A DNA stretch of 64,000 nt from Stomorhina lunata (lineage: Eukaryota; Arthropoda; Insecta; Diptera; Rhiniidae): NCBI GenBank assembly GCA_933228675.1, contig OW121741.1:56293310-56357309 (forward strand), read 5' to 3'. The notes under the pieces are model-generated. The model had not been told where the DNA came from, did not search any database, and saw only the letters and a program-made list of their open reading frames with translations. How positions within the stretch are numbered: position 1 is the stretch's first letter; each line of letters begins with the position of its first letter. Below are positions 1-11,771 of this stretch, one piece after another. A program made the position numbers and the translations under genes.

Positions 1-1863
1 TAGATAAAATTTTAACTTCAGTTCTTTAACTTTGAATTTTTATATCATAGTTATATATAATTCAGTATTAAGCAACTATTTTTTTCTGGTGTAATACTTT
101 ACTCATTAAATAATAGTTATTATATTCTAATTTTCGCTTCAGAACTTGATCAAATCAAGAAAGTATGTTAACTGTTTTAACAGGAAACATTCACAATTGT
201 TTTTCTAACCGCACATTGTCTTCCAAAAATACTACTTGCATGAATGATATTCTAGACGCTACAAATTTTTCTTTCAATGCTCTTAAATCCTTTACTTAAA
301 TCGGTCTTTTTTACAAAATATGTATTTATAGTCATCTGAGGTAACATTTTGTGCTAAACAGAAACGTCAAGTTACCTGACCAAATTTAGTTTTTTTAATA
401 GTTTCATTTAGTAACCAACAAATTATATCAGAACTCTACGCATATGTACTCATAGATCATATTTTAAATATCGACTTGTTGATGGCATAAGATTATGACT
501 TATTTCATTATTTCTAGTTGTCTTTTTCATTTATTTATTTTTTTATTCAATTTGTAGTATTAACGTTAAATGCCTTCAGCAGCAATTCTCGCTGATATTC
601 TGGATACATGACGCTGTGATGTATAAGTAGTTTACTTATTTGTGGCAAATATAGGACATGCTTGAATGAAAGTATCCGTATCACGTTCTGATTCCCTAAA
701 CTCTGGCTCTAACCACACAATGAACTTATGCTTAATGTTGTTATTTGATTGTCTGTTCTTTGGTGTCTAGACATCTGCTTGCATTTTCTTAGGAGTCACA
801 TTCCTTTTCTAATAGTATATATCCAGAATCCGACCTATGTCTGCCCAAATGAGCTTAGGAGTTATGCTCTCCTGCAGAGAAAACTTCTTGATTTATAAAA
901 AAAAAATCCTAATTCAGTATTTTACTGGTTAACTTTATTCAAGAACCATTAAATAGCACGATCACTTTTATTCCACTTCTACTTTGCATAATCTAAAGCC
1001 TCACGATCGTATTTTGATTCTTTTTAGATTGGCTTTTTTTATTATCTTTGCATTTGTTAAAAATAAAAACGTTCTTGCCCTAAAGAGACGTACGTTAGAT
1101 CATCTAATAGAATGTGAAAAAGCATAAAGTTTTGTTTTCACATTTTGATCACTTTCACATTTTTATCACTTAAAATCATATAGATTTTGTATCGCTTTCT
1201 CTAATTGAGTGTGCTATGGTATCGTGCTTGTGTTCCAATTGTATTTGGTGAGGATTTTCTTTATCCTAAGCATTGCAGACGTGTTTACTTTTTACCTATA
1301 TTGCCTGCAGTTTAAATTGAAAGGCTTCTTTTTAACCGTTGTATTCCTATTTTCGCTATGGTAATTTTTTCGATATTATGTGTTGTACCTTTTAAAAGCT
1401 ATACAGCTGCGTATAACTTGTAAAGTTCATTATAATTGTTAAATTTTGCAATATGTTTCGCTGTTCCAAATGTTTCTGCACTCGGATCAACGTCTTTATG
1501 CTCAACTAATAGTATAACTAAACGTGATATATACTTACACAGATATGTATAAACACTTCTTTAACAAACAGGATAGAAAATAAAACATTTACACTAACGT
1601 TCTGATTGAGTTGCATCAGCTACTGAAATATTGCAAAATTAATAGATCTATTTTTAGACAAATATTGATATATTCGTAATTCACACATAAGTTATGTTAA
1701 AATATATATAAATTCTCTTACAAATGTAATATATTATTCTAAAAGTTTCTAAAAACACCATTGAATAAAATTTGGCATAAAGCATTGAATAAAATCATAA
1801 AAATTTTGTTATTTGAACACCATTGGTGAAGGGTATATAAGATTCGGCAAAGCCGAATATAAC
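1..1863. repeat. Copy A of a 1.87-kb dispersed repeat
   Basis: The stretch matches 17048-18927 nearly base for base in the same orientation, with scattered substitutions and a few short indels (for example near 675 and 1835). It enters the window already inside the unit, so its left end is not seen. The right end carries the palindromic motif ATTCGGCAAAGCCGAAT at 1842-1858, shared by the DINE-like copies. No long ORF exists. On the minus strand at about 560-900 short protein-like stretches interrupted by stops can be read, which may be an old pseudogene that I cannot name. Confidence 0.85.
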
Positions 1864-2589
1864 TCTTAATTGTTTATTATTTAATATGTTTTACATTTGC
1901 ACCGATAGATAGATACCCCAGAAACATCTCGTTACAGCAACCATTTTAATCGGTCCTTTTACTTTGTCTTAAAATTTAAAATTTAAATTTTAAATTTTTG
2001 AAATTGTTTGTATTTCAATCTACCTTCAGAATTTTTTAGACCCAATATAAATCAAGGTAAAACACAAATTAATAAAGTATTATTATTTCATCGGCCCAAA
2101 ACTTACAGTATGTGTTAATAACCGAGATTTGAAATCAATATATATTATTATTTCTGTAGGACTGTCCTTCATCAGTCTTCAGAAATATACATACTTGTAA
2201 TTGATAGGTTACAATTATTTATGTGCATACTGTTTTAAATTCTTGCTGAAAAATCGATGAACAAAATATTTAACTGCACAAAGAACTAGAGCAAAACTTT
2301 CCACACATCCATCGTACAGATCGGAAGAACAATATCCCAAATATTATGGATGAAGTATTCATCTTAATTAGTTAACTAACTTCAGATTATCCATCCATTT
2401 AAAAGCTATATATTTCCCGTATGTATCTAAAACTAAGAGTGTATACCTTATTATTCTAAGGCTTGTATACATTGACAAAACAATCATTATTAAAGTTTTG
2501 ATCTATATCGGTACGCTCACTTCAGAGTTTTACATAATTAATCAAGAACTTTTACTAGTTGGATTATACGTACATTTGGAAGCATTTTT

Positions 2590-4056
2590 ATTTATTTGTT
2601 CATTAGTCTATGGATACAATATTATCCTTACAGACTACTTAATATAAAAAAGAGTACAATATTATCCTTACCAACTAATTAATATAAAAAGAATACAAAA
2701 AAGGGGTATAACAAAGTTAAAGTATATTATTTAAGATTATTTTAAAGTCATTATTAGGTATACTAATGTCCAAAAAATCACTAAAATCATTAAATAATCT
2801 CATTGATCTAGTCAGCGGTTCATTTAATGCATATTCAGTATTGTGAAAGTCAATATAAAACAAATTTCCTCTAAGTCTGAGAGATCTAGAAGGAACATAG
2901 AATTTAATTGATTCAAGTAGAGCTGGACAGTCAATAACTCCACAAACAATATTATTCAAAAAGTTTAAAGAAAGCATTTTCCTCCTAGACTCTAATGTTT
3001 TCATTGAGAGTAACAGGCACTTTTCGGAATAAGTAGGAGAACGAGAGGGAGGTTCTGAATTGGAAAAATTTAAGAAGCTTAAAGCATATTTAATAAATTT
3101 CTTTTGTATTTTTTCTAGACGGTTACTGTAAGTAATTGCACTAGGATTCCATATTATCGAAGCATATTCAAGTCTTGATCTAACAAAGGAAATAAAAAGA
3201 ACCTTTTTGGTATAATGGTCAAAATATTTATCACAATGTCTTCTTATAAAGCTGAACATGGACCAAGCCTTAGGAATGATGTAATTCAAGTGGTTACAGA
3301 AAGTTAATTTAGTATCATAAAGAACTCCTAAATCCAAGATTTCGTCAACAGTTGATAGTAAGATGTCACTTATGAAGTAGTTTGAAGGAAGTACAATTCT
3401 ACATCTGTGGTAGGTCATAACATAACATTTTTTGATGTTGAAGGGTAACCCATTCTGTAACGACCACTGCCCAACTCTGTTTAAGTCATCCTGAAGTTCA
3501 GAAATATCTTTAGTATTTGATACGGATTTAAAGATTTTTAAATCATCTGCATATAACAAAAAATTCGAGTGTTTGAAACAATTTTGAATGTCATTAATAA
3601 ATAGTATGAAAAGCAGAGGCCCAATGATACTCCCTTGAGGTACTCCTGAAGTTGGAATAAATGGTACTGAGCTTACACCATCAATAGTAACAACTGAAAT
3701 CCTTCCGGTAAGATAGGAATGGAACCACCTCAACATCTTGGAATGAAATCCTAATTTTTCAAGTTTTGATAAAAGTAGGTTGTGCGGAACACTATCGAAT
3801 GCTTTAGCAAAATCAGTGTATACCGTATCAACTTGAAGCCCTTTTTCAAAAGATGATATACAAAATTTATTGAAAACAGCTAAATTAGTAGTCGTAGATC
3901 TACCAGGCATAAAACCGTGTTGTTCCAATGACACAAAACGTTTAATTTGGAATAATATTTTTTCATACACAATGTGCTCGAAAATTTTTGAAATATTTGT
4001 TAATTTGGAAATGGGTCTATAATTGGTAACACTATTTTTACTACAAGATTTATGGA
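2590..4056 (-). mobile_element. 5'-truncated jockey-type LINE insertion
   Basis: The limits come from the inverted empty site at 33,075-33,095, where the host repeat reads straight through six A residues. Here the host resumes exactly at 4057 with no lost or duplicated base, so there is no visible target-site duplication. The 3' end, at the left, has a short A/T-rich tail rather than long poly(A). An imperfect duplication of about 40 bp in the 3' untranslated part (near 2624 and 2656, TACAATATTATCCTTAC) is also visible. All of ORF1 and the endonuclease are missing. Confidence 0.8.
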
Positions 4057-4063
4057 TCTGCAT
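2717..4063 (-). pseudogene. Reverse transcriptase fragment of a jockey-type LINE
   Basis: This is an open frame of 448 codons for the reverse transcriptase and C-terminal part of a non-LTR retrotransposon ORF2. Visible landmarks are NYRPIS at residues 14-19, the first catalytic aspartate in YTDFAKAFD (D84), the GVPQGSIIGPLLF block at 140-152 and the catalytic YADD at 171-174. The element normally copies its RNA at a nicked chromosomal target. The endonuclease and ORF1 are absent, and the initiating ATG (4061-4063) lies in the flanking host repeat, so this is a 5'-truncated piece and not a real gene start. No internal stop is present, which suggests a fairly recent insertion. Jockey clade is inferred from motif style, not from a tree. 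Confidence 0.85.
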
Positions 4064-4375
4064 GGTTTATCTGATCTATCGAACTTTATTAAACCTAACC
4101 TTTGGGTCCACGACTTTTCTAGATGATGACGCCACCGAGAAGCTTTTCGTTTTCCGACTCTTAATTTAAAAGACTCTGCATACAATACTAGTATAACCAA
4201 ATATTGCTAGGAATTATATTTGGTATGAACAAAAGAAAATTAATATACATATCAAGCATTTGTGTGGGGCTCAACTAACTTAGTAATCATAACTATATAA
4301 TTATCAATAAATTCTTACGATATTGAACTTTACTTTTGGAACACCATTGGTGAAGGGTATCCAAGATTCGTCATT

Positions 4376-5362
4376 TTTTTTTGTTAAAATTTAATACAAG
4401 TAAAATTTACCGAGCATCTACTAGAAATTGGTCCAAAAATTCTTATTTTCTCGAAATTCTTCAATTTGAAATAGCAGGTATGGTTTGGGTCTTATTCTCC
4501 AATTTGTCTGTTTTAGCACACTGTAGAACAAATTCTAAATTTGTAATATATGTTGAACGAAATTTTCAAAAAATTAAAAAATGATTTTTGAAACCGTCCT
4601 GAGAAAAATGTATCATTTTTCAAAATGAAAAACTAAGTAAATTTGTGTTAGGCTTTGTTTAAGAACGTATCTGTTAGCATCTCTGGTTTAATTAATTTTA
4701 TTCGTGAATATTTGCGTAATTTATTGTTTTATTTAATACTTGAACCCGCTACTTCGTTAGCGGTACAATTGGAATTGACAAAGTTACAATGAAAAAGTTA
4801 CAAAATTTACCAAAATATTTTTTTACTTGTTTATCGGTTCCGATATAAATTAAATTAAACATTTATTGGTTCTTAAGATACATATAGGACCTTTACTGGT
4901 GCCATTTTCAAAAAAGTACTAAAAACGCCTCCCTTATTTTCGCCCACCCAATTTTGATTTCTAACCCAATTTAAATCTTGTTCTTTTGGTCTTTGGTTTT
5001 GAATATTTTACAAAAGTTTCCTTTTTTAAACCGTTTTTTACCCCAGGTCAGCCAAATTAAAAAAAATACCGAATACGTGTCCTGATATTTTTATTGCAGA
5101 TCTTAACTCCATTTTTGTTAAGAAGGTATAATATTACCAATTTTTCTGTTTTTAACCCCTTAATTTTAAAAAGTACCAAACACCTGTCACATTTTTCTTC
5201 AATGTCAATCGAACAGTCCATAAATTATTCTACCTCTTTATTATTTAAACTATGCATATTAGTTTATAAAGAAAAAACCTATCTTTAACTTTTTGACCCG
5301 TTTTTGTCCTTTTCTACCCCATTAGTCGAAAAAGTACCAAAAACGTATTTGATACCATTTTT
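4376..5362. repeat. Inverted partner of 31224-32745, with tandem-unit motifs
   Basis: This block is the reverse complement of 31224-32745, but lacks the roughly 530 bp at 31945-32480. The right half holds the minus-strand form of the unit found in the 19.4-22.7 kb array (AAAAGTACCAAACAC, GTACCAAAAACG). No gene is visible. Confidence 0.75.
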
Positions 5363-5391
5363 ATACCCTTCACCAATAGGTGAAAGGGTAT
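5363..5391 (+). repeat. 29-nt palindromic hairpin 1
   Basis: Stem ATACCCTT...AAGGGTAT with inner CACC/GGTG pairing. The same 29-nt hairpin occurs at seven other places in the window and is the outer end of the (GTCY)n-containing module. Confidence 0.85.
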
Positions 5392-6411
5392 TATAAGTTT
5401 GTGATTCCGTTTGTAATTTTTTTATTAGTGATCGTAGTGATCATAAAAATTATAACGATCGACTCAGAATCGGGAGGAGACTCGATTAAGCCGTCTGTCT
5501 GTCTGTCCGTCCGTCTGTCTGTCTGTTGAAATCAAGTTCCCGAAGCCCCTGGAGGATGGACTTACATATATTATATATCAGATTTTAGGAAATTCTCCCG
5601 CAATGAACGCTATTAAATTTCATTAAAATCGGTTTATAAACACCGAAAATATCGAAAAAATACCAAAAATTAGACGAAAGTTTTTTAAAATTTTTGATTG
5701 AAACACACTTTTAAATAACAAGAGAAAAAAGATACTCCTGGTGTACATGTGATAATATGTTATATATCAGATTGTAGGAAACAGTTTCCCAAAGCACTCT
5801 GTACAAAATCGTAAGAATATATTGATAATTATATAGTTTCTGATTACTTAGTTGAGCTCCACACAAATGCTTGATATGTATGTATATTAATTTTCTTTTG
5901 TTCATACCAAATGTAAGTCCTAGCAACATTTGCTTATACTAGTATTATATGCAAAGAGTCTTTAAAAGTAAGAGTCGGAAAACGAAAAGCTTTTCGGTGG
6001 CGTCATCATCTGAAATAGTTATGGACCCAAAGGTTAGGTTTGGCAGGTGGCTTATGTCTAAGTCAGCGTCACTTGGGTTCTAAAGTGGTTCCTTTGTGAA
6101 GATAATGATTACTAGACTACAAGTAGAGAATGCTTATTTAAGCCAGCCAGTAAGTAGCATATATTCGTCTATTTTACGAACATTTAATAAAGTTCGATAG
6201 ACCAGATAAATCCTGCAGAAAAGATGCTTCAAAATGTAGATGCCCTTAGATTTGCAAGAGCACATCGATTTGATGAAGATTAAGTATTCTGGCATGAAAC
6301 CCAAAAAAACAGTGCGCAGTAGTAAAAGTTCTTGATTAGTTATGTAAAACTCTGAAGTTAGCGGACTGATTTAGGTCAAAGCTTTAACAATGATTGCCAA
6401 TGTATACGTGT
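5392..6411 (+). mobile_element. DINE-like module with (GTCY)n core
   Basis: The module follows the hairpin at 5363. It contains TTATAAGTTTGTGATTCCG, a (GTCT/GTCC)n stretch at 5491-5527 and then blocks shared with 34.8-35.1 kb (inverted at 27.6-27.9 and 30.3-30.6 kb). From about 5870 it continues with blocks shared with 22.8-23.3 and 28.1-28.6 kb (TATACTAGTATTATATGCAA, GAAAAGCTTTTCGGTGGCGT). It stops abruptly near 6411, where the fold-back structure begins. No coding capacity. Confidence 0.7.
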
Positions 6412-7762
6412 AATCTTGAATGTCTGTGAATTTAGTAGGCAGAATTAGTACCAATATATGCAATTATATGTAATTAATATATTAACTTATAGGTTCAGTT
6501 AGATTTTTATACATATGTATATGTATGGTTTTGAACGGATTCCATTGTAATGAGTTGTATTTTGCATAATTCATAAAAAGATTACCTACAATTTAATATA
6601 AATATACTTATTATATGTCGCAAATAGTGAGCAATCACTATGTTCAAAAGTCATACCACTAATTTTAGACATATGTACATCTTATTTCCGTCTTCTGAAA
6701 TCAGGTTTGTGTAGCTCCTGGATGGAATACCGACATATGTTAAATATTGGATGTTAATAGTGTTCTATGAAGTTTATTATCAAATTTCAATATACATTTC
6801 TATTAACACCTGAGATATAGCCAAAACTCAAAATTCGATGCCGAATTAAAATTTTATATTTCCTTTTAAATTATATTTTTTTAATTTGTATAAAATTCTT
6901 CAATTTGTTTAAAATTCCTCAATTTGCGGATAGTATACTGACATGAATAATATGTCAGATCTTAGGAAATCCACTAAAGCAAAACGATATTAAATATCAT
7001 CAAAATCGGAATATAACAATCTGAGATATAGCCAAAACTCCAAATTCGATGTCCCACAAATTGCCGAATTTAAAATATTTTTTTGTAAAAAAAAATATAT
7101 TTTTTTGTAAAAAAAATATATTTTTTTGTAAAAAAAATCATTTGTTTTTTAAAAAGTTTTCTGAATTGTATATCAAATTTTAGGAAATCATTCAACGCAG
7201 CGCACTGTTGAATTTCATCGTAATCGGTATATCAACAACTCAGATATTGCCAAAGCAAAATATATCGATGTACGCAAATTGGCAATTTAAATTTTTTTTT
7301 TTTTTTAAAACAGCATTTAAAAAAAAATTTCGAATTATATGTCAGATTTTAGAAAATACTTCAACGCAGCACGCTATTAAATTTCATCAAAATCGGTCCA
7401 TAAACACCAGAGATTTCGCCAAAATTCGATGAGAATTTTAAAAATTTTTTTGAAAAATATGTAAATTTAAAAAAAAAAAATTTTTTAAATTCGTCAATTT
7501 GTACCCAACGAATTTTAGTATTTTGCCGATATCTCCGGTGTTTATGGACCGATTTTGATGAAATTTAATAGCGTGCTGCGTAGGTCAATTTCCTAGAATG
7601 TACAATTTATCTCGCTATAGGAGCTCCACAAACTTGATTTCAACAGATAGACAGACGGACATGGCTAAATCGATTCTCCTGGCGATTCTGAGTCGATCGG
7701 TATAATTTTTATGAGGTCTAAGAAGAATAATGAAAAAATTACAAACTGAATGACAAACTTAT

Positions 7763-8333
7763 CAGGCCTGTTCTGAAAATCACATTTTGTGAAAGTTATT
7801 TAAAATCACATAAAAGGTGTTCTGCAAACAAAAATCACAAAAGTTTTGTGATTTCAAATCGGTCAGCTAAGACACTATCGATTTGAAACCACTTGTCTGT
7901 TTAACATGTAATTTTATTTTTATTTCTATTACTAATTGAATAGATTAAAAGCCTAATATGATTTTTATAATTTTGTGTAATAAAATTTGCAATTTTACTT
8001 AAAAGTTCATTTAAAAGTTCAACACTCATTTTAAGCTAAACTTTTTGTGATTTTTCTTAAAGCCAACCAAGTAGAAAAATTTACTTTTTCAACGTTAAAA
8101 GTGTTAAGTTTTTGCAAAAATACTAATAAAATCAATCAAATTTTATTTATGATGCTAAAAATTATTAAAAATAGTGCATTTGCACTAGTTTATAGCAATT
8201 TCCTTGTGTTTTGAGAAGTTTAAATCACACAAAAAAACGTAAAAAATTGTGATTTACAGAACAGTTACAAATCACATTTGTGATTTCAAAACGGAATGTG
8301 ATTTCAAATCACGTGATTTTCAGAACAGGCCTG
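7763..8333. mobile_element. 571-bp MITE with TIR CAGGCCTGTTCTG
   Basis: The two ends are perfect inverted repeats of at least 20 bp, reading CAGGCCTGTTCTGAAAATCA inward from both sides. The insertion splits the family sequence AAACTTATAATACCC, and the trinucleotide TAT is duplicated on both sides (7760-7762 and 8334-8336). Inside, GTGATTTCAAATC-type motifs recur as subterminal repeats. There is no ORF, so it must be non-autonomous. The superfamily is uncertain: a 3-bp duplication and a CAG start do not settle it. Confidence 0.85.
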
Positions 8334-8337
8334 TATA

Positions 8338-8366
8338 ATACCCTTTCACCTATTGGTGAAGGGTAT
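8338..8366 (-). repeat. 29-nt palindromic hairpin 2
   Basis: ATACCCTTTCACC...GGTGAAGGGTAT, the reverse orientation of the hairpin at 5363. It marks the inner end of the left fold-back arm. Confidence 0.85.
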
Positions 8367-8479
8367 AAAAATAAAAATATCAACCCATAAATTCCTATTT
8401 ATCCAAATATCTCGAAAGCGATAGGAGATAACCTAGATATTCTCAAGGCCAACTTAAATTTAAAATTTCTTTTTAATCC

Positions 8480-9780
8480 ATCCATAGATGGATTTTTGGC
8501 AATTTTTAAAATCACCGGAGGTGACCAACTTTGAAGGTCCATCATTCACTCCCCCGACCCCTCATGGACCAGTGTTTTTTAAAATCAACACGAATGCTTC
8601 TTGTATACCACCGTGCCAAATTTCAAATATCTCCAGTCGTTCAAAAGTTACAGAATTATTTTCAAAAAAAGCTTCCTCTTCTAATTCCGTGTCCATCTCC
8701 TCATGCTCAATGCCCAGAGAGCCTAGGCTAGACTGGGAAGTTGGATTAGCAGATGAACCGGAAGGTACGTCGTCCTTAGTAAGGGGATCCGACGCACTGT
8801 CATCCTGCTTTTCGGGACCCTTGTGGTCACCTCAGTAGACATTTAGGATGATTTTCTCGAAACCGTAGAGAATCTTCCAAAGCATCTGTCGAAGTGGCTC
8901 CAAGGACTCCTGGGTCAGGACAACAGTGATCCTTCTTAGAGAATCCTTAGGCTTAGAAACCTTTACCACATTCCAGTCATGGACAGGAAGATTGGGGTTG
9001 CTAAGCCGAAGGAGCTCCAGTATCTCCTCTTTAGATGACACACCGTTGCGTACAAGGGCAGTGGATCTAAGCCTCCGTGGAATCTCCTCACCAGAAACCA
9101 CGTCAAGACTATCTCCTTCCCAGATTCCTTCATCGAGCCGGACCGTCTCTCTCAAAAGTAAAACGAAACTCTCAAACCAGCGTCGTCGCAGTCTGGAGAG
9201 GGACCAGAGTTATCCCTAAGGACCCTGATGAAAACCCCCACCAGTTTGACCTGGCTCAAGTCCCGTCTTTCGGTAGTAATTGATCCGTCAGGGTTACCCC
9301 TGTCAATGATAGCCTTAACGAGCTTAGCCTTGGCAATCTCACTAAATAATCTTTCTATTATGACAGAGGGCTTAGGGCGTTTAGCCCCAGGGTGCTGGCT
9401 TAACGAGTGATCCTCCTAAGAATATTGCCGCATAGACACACCTTTCGGCGCTGAGATGACCTTACTCGGAAGTTCAGCCAGAGTCTTAATAGCCCTATCC
9501 TTACCCGCAATCTCCTCAGGAGTAAAGGAGTCAGCGGGCTTTTGCCAAGCTGCTGCAGTTTCCGGTCGTCGTTGGAGAAAAGCTCTTCTAGCCAGAGAAA
9601 TGTGCTTCTAAGTACGATCAGAGGGGGGATCTGAGGGTTTAGTCACGGTTCCCTTTCCTGGGATAGGATAGGGGCGTGTACAGGAGGGGAATCTGAACAA
9701 GGGATCATGATTCCTTTCTGCACGGGAAGCACTGGGGTTTTACCCGAAACTGGAGGTTTTGAGAACAGCGACCTTTTTTG
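8480..9780 (-). pseudogene. Broken DUF4780-like (retroelement ORF1-like) protein
   Basis: This GC-rich island stands out from its AT-rich surroundings. On the minus strand, protein-like sequence can be followed through different frames: from about 9700 to 9430 (segment with FTPEEIAGKDRAIKTL), 9410 to 9155 (KPSVIIERLFSEIAKAKLV and VGVFIRVLRDNSGPSPD), then a frame change near 9155 to a 107-codon stretch down to 8832 (NLPVHDWNVVKVSKP, ending YGFEKIILNVY). It is followed in frame, after one TGA at 8829-8831, by an acidic tail. The pattern resembles DUF4780 proteins linked to insect retroelements, in my recollection, but no search was possible. Multiple stops and at least two frameshifts make it a pseudogene. 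Its GC content and lack of element ends suggest capture into the fold-back. Confidence 0.5.
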
Positions 9781-10388
9781 CCAAAAATTCAAATATAAAA
9801 ATAAAGAAAAACTCAATACAATTTACAAAATTACTTATTTTTATTTTAAAAATGTATATTAATTTCAATCATTCTTTCAAATATGCACAAAGTGCCTGAC
9901 AACTCGTGACAAAAAAAAAAATTAAAAATAAACTTCAAAATCAATTTGAAATTAAAACTAAGTTAATAAATAAAGAAAAGGAATAAATTAATTCACAAAT
10001 TTTCGGAACTGTACATTTCCATAATGTCGTTATAAGAATTTCAAAGAGTTTCAGGAATATTTTTCAACACTTCCAATTTGAGTTAGTATGTTACTGTCAC
10101 ATTTTTCAAATATTCATAAAACTCTTGACAATTCATATCAAAATTATATTTCACTCTTATAATATCTAAAATAGTTTCTGGACTTAATTTACTTCTTTCA
10201 GGCGCTTTCAGGTACAATATTGGCATTACAAAAAATATTACAAAAAGATGAGATGAAAGAGCCGAAAAAGAAGAAGAAAAAACAAAACGAGAAGAAGAGG
10301 AAGGACAAAAAAGAGGAGATTGATTTTGTGATGGAGTGGGAAAGAAAAAGACTGTGAGAGTGAAAGTTTTTGAAAGTTATGAATTATT
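9781..10388. other. Non-coding spacer of the fold-back centre
   Basis: AT-rich sequence, with a purine-rich, GAAGAAGAGG-type stretch at about 10250-10370. No ORF or repeat end recognised. Confidence 0.5.
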
Positions 10389-10417
10389 ATACCCTTCACC
10401 AATAGGTGAAAGGGTAT
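10389..10417 (+). repeat. 29-nt palindromic hairpin 3
   Basis: Same hairpin as at 5363. It marks the inner end of the right fold-back arm and is followed by the TTATAAGTTTGTCATTCAG variant of the module start. Confidence 0.85.
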
Positions 10418-11771
10418 TATAAGTTTGTCATTCAGTTTGTAATTTTTTCATTATTCGTCTTAGACCCCATAAAAATTATACCGATCGACTCAGAATCGCC
10501 AAGAGAGTCGATTTAGCCATGTCCGTCTGTCTGTTGAAATCAAGTTTGTGCAGCTCATGGAGGGTGTAGCGAGATAAATCAGATCTAGGAAATTGACCTA
10601 CGCAGTACGCTATTAAATTTCATCAAAATCGGTCCATAAACACCGGAGATATCGGCAAAATACTAAAATTCGATGGGTACAAATTGACGAATTTTAAAAA
10701 TTTTTTTTAAAATTTACATATTTTTAAAAAAAAAAATTTAAAATTCTCATCGAATTTTGTCGATATCTCTGGTGTTTATGGACCGATTTTGATGAAATTT
10801 GATAGCGTGCTGCGTTGAAGTATTTTCTAAAATCTGGCATATAATTCGAATTTTTTTTTTTTAAATGCTGTTTTTTTAAAAAAAAAAAATTTAAAATTGC
10901 CAATTTGCGTACATCGATATATTTGGCTTTAGCGATATCTGAGTTGTTGATATACTGATTACGATGAAATTCAACAGTGCTCTGCGTTGAATGATTTCCT
11001 AAAATTTGATATACAATTCAGAAAACTTTCTTCAAAAAAAATGATTTTTTTTACAAAAAAAATGTATTTTTTTTACAAAAAAGTATATATTTTTTTTTTA
11101 AATATTTTAAATTCGGCAATTAGCGGGACATCGAATTTGGAGTTTTGGCTATATCTCAGATTGTTATATACCGATTTTGATGATATTTAATATCGTTTTG
11201 CTTTAGTGGATTTCCTAAGATCTGACATCTTATTCATGTCAGTATACTATCCGCAAATTGAGGAATTTTAAACAAATTGAAGAATTTTATACAAATTAAA
11301 CAAATATGATTTAAAAGGAAATATAAAATTTTAATTCGGCATCGAATTTCGAGTTTTGGCTACATCTCAGGTGTTAATAGAAATGTATATTGAAATTTGA
11401 TAATAAACTTCATAGAACACTATTAACATCCAATATTTAACTTATGTCGGTATGCCATCCAGGAGCTACACAAACCTGATTTCAGTAGACGGAAATACGA
11501 TGTACATATGTCCAAAAATAGTGGTATGACTTTTGAACATAGTGATTGCTCATTATTTGCGACATATAATAAGTATATTTATATTAAATTGTAGGTAATC
11601 TTTTTATGAATTATGCAAAATACAACTCATTACAATGGTATACGTTCAAAACCATACATATACATATGTATAAAAATCTAACTGAACCTATAGGTTAATA
11701 TATTAATTATATATAATTGTATATATTGGTACTAATTCTGCCTACTAAATTCACAGACATTCAAGATTAAC

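Larger units (their letters stand above)
1864..4375 (-). mobile_element. DINE-like non-autonomous element copy, split by a LINE
   Basis: The sequence is the reverse complement of 32746-33790, base for base over long blocks apart from the LINE insertion at 2590-4056. It ends at about 4335-4375 with a degenerate form of the family terminus (GGTGAAGGGTATCCAAGATTCG). The shared blocks (AACTTTATTAAA, GTTTTACATAATTAATCAAG, GCTTGTATACATTGAC) recur in copies at 22.8, 25.9, 28.1 and 62.9 kb. There is no coding capacity, so it was presumably moved by proteins encoded elsewhere. Assignment to the DINE-1/mini-me type is inferred from the family's (GTCY)n microsatellite and hairpin ends. Confidence 0.7.
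6412..11771. mobile_element. 5.4-kb fold-back structure with ~1.36-kb inverted arms
   Basis: The left arm (6412-7762 plus 8334-8366) and the right arm (10389-11771) are reverse complements with modest divergence, from the outer blocks (AATCTTGAATGTCTGTGAA / TTCACAGACATTCAAGATT) to the inner 29-nt hairpins at 8338 and 10389. The 2-kb centre holds a GC-rich broken ORF and a purine-rich stretch. A 571-bp MITE sits near the inner end of the left arm. No obvious target duplication flanks the whole. It may be one element with long terminal inverted repeats, or two DINE-like copies in opposite orientation around a captured segment. Confidence 0.7.

Noticed and set aside
4000..4200. 66-codon frame shared with 32942-33133 (MVILVLYAESFKL...)
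   Set aside because: It is repeated only because the underlying DINE-like sequence is repeated, and other copies of the family do not keep the frame.
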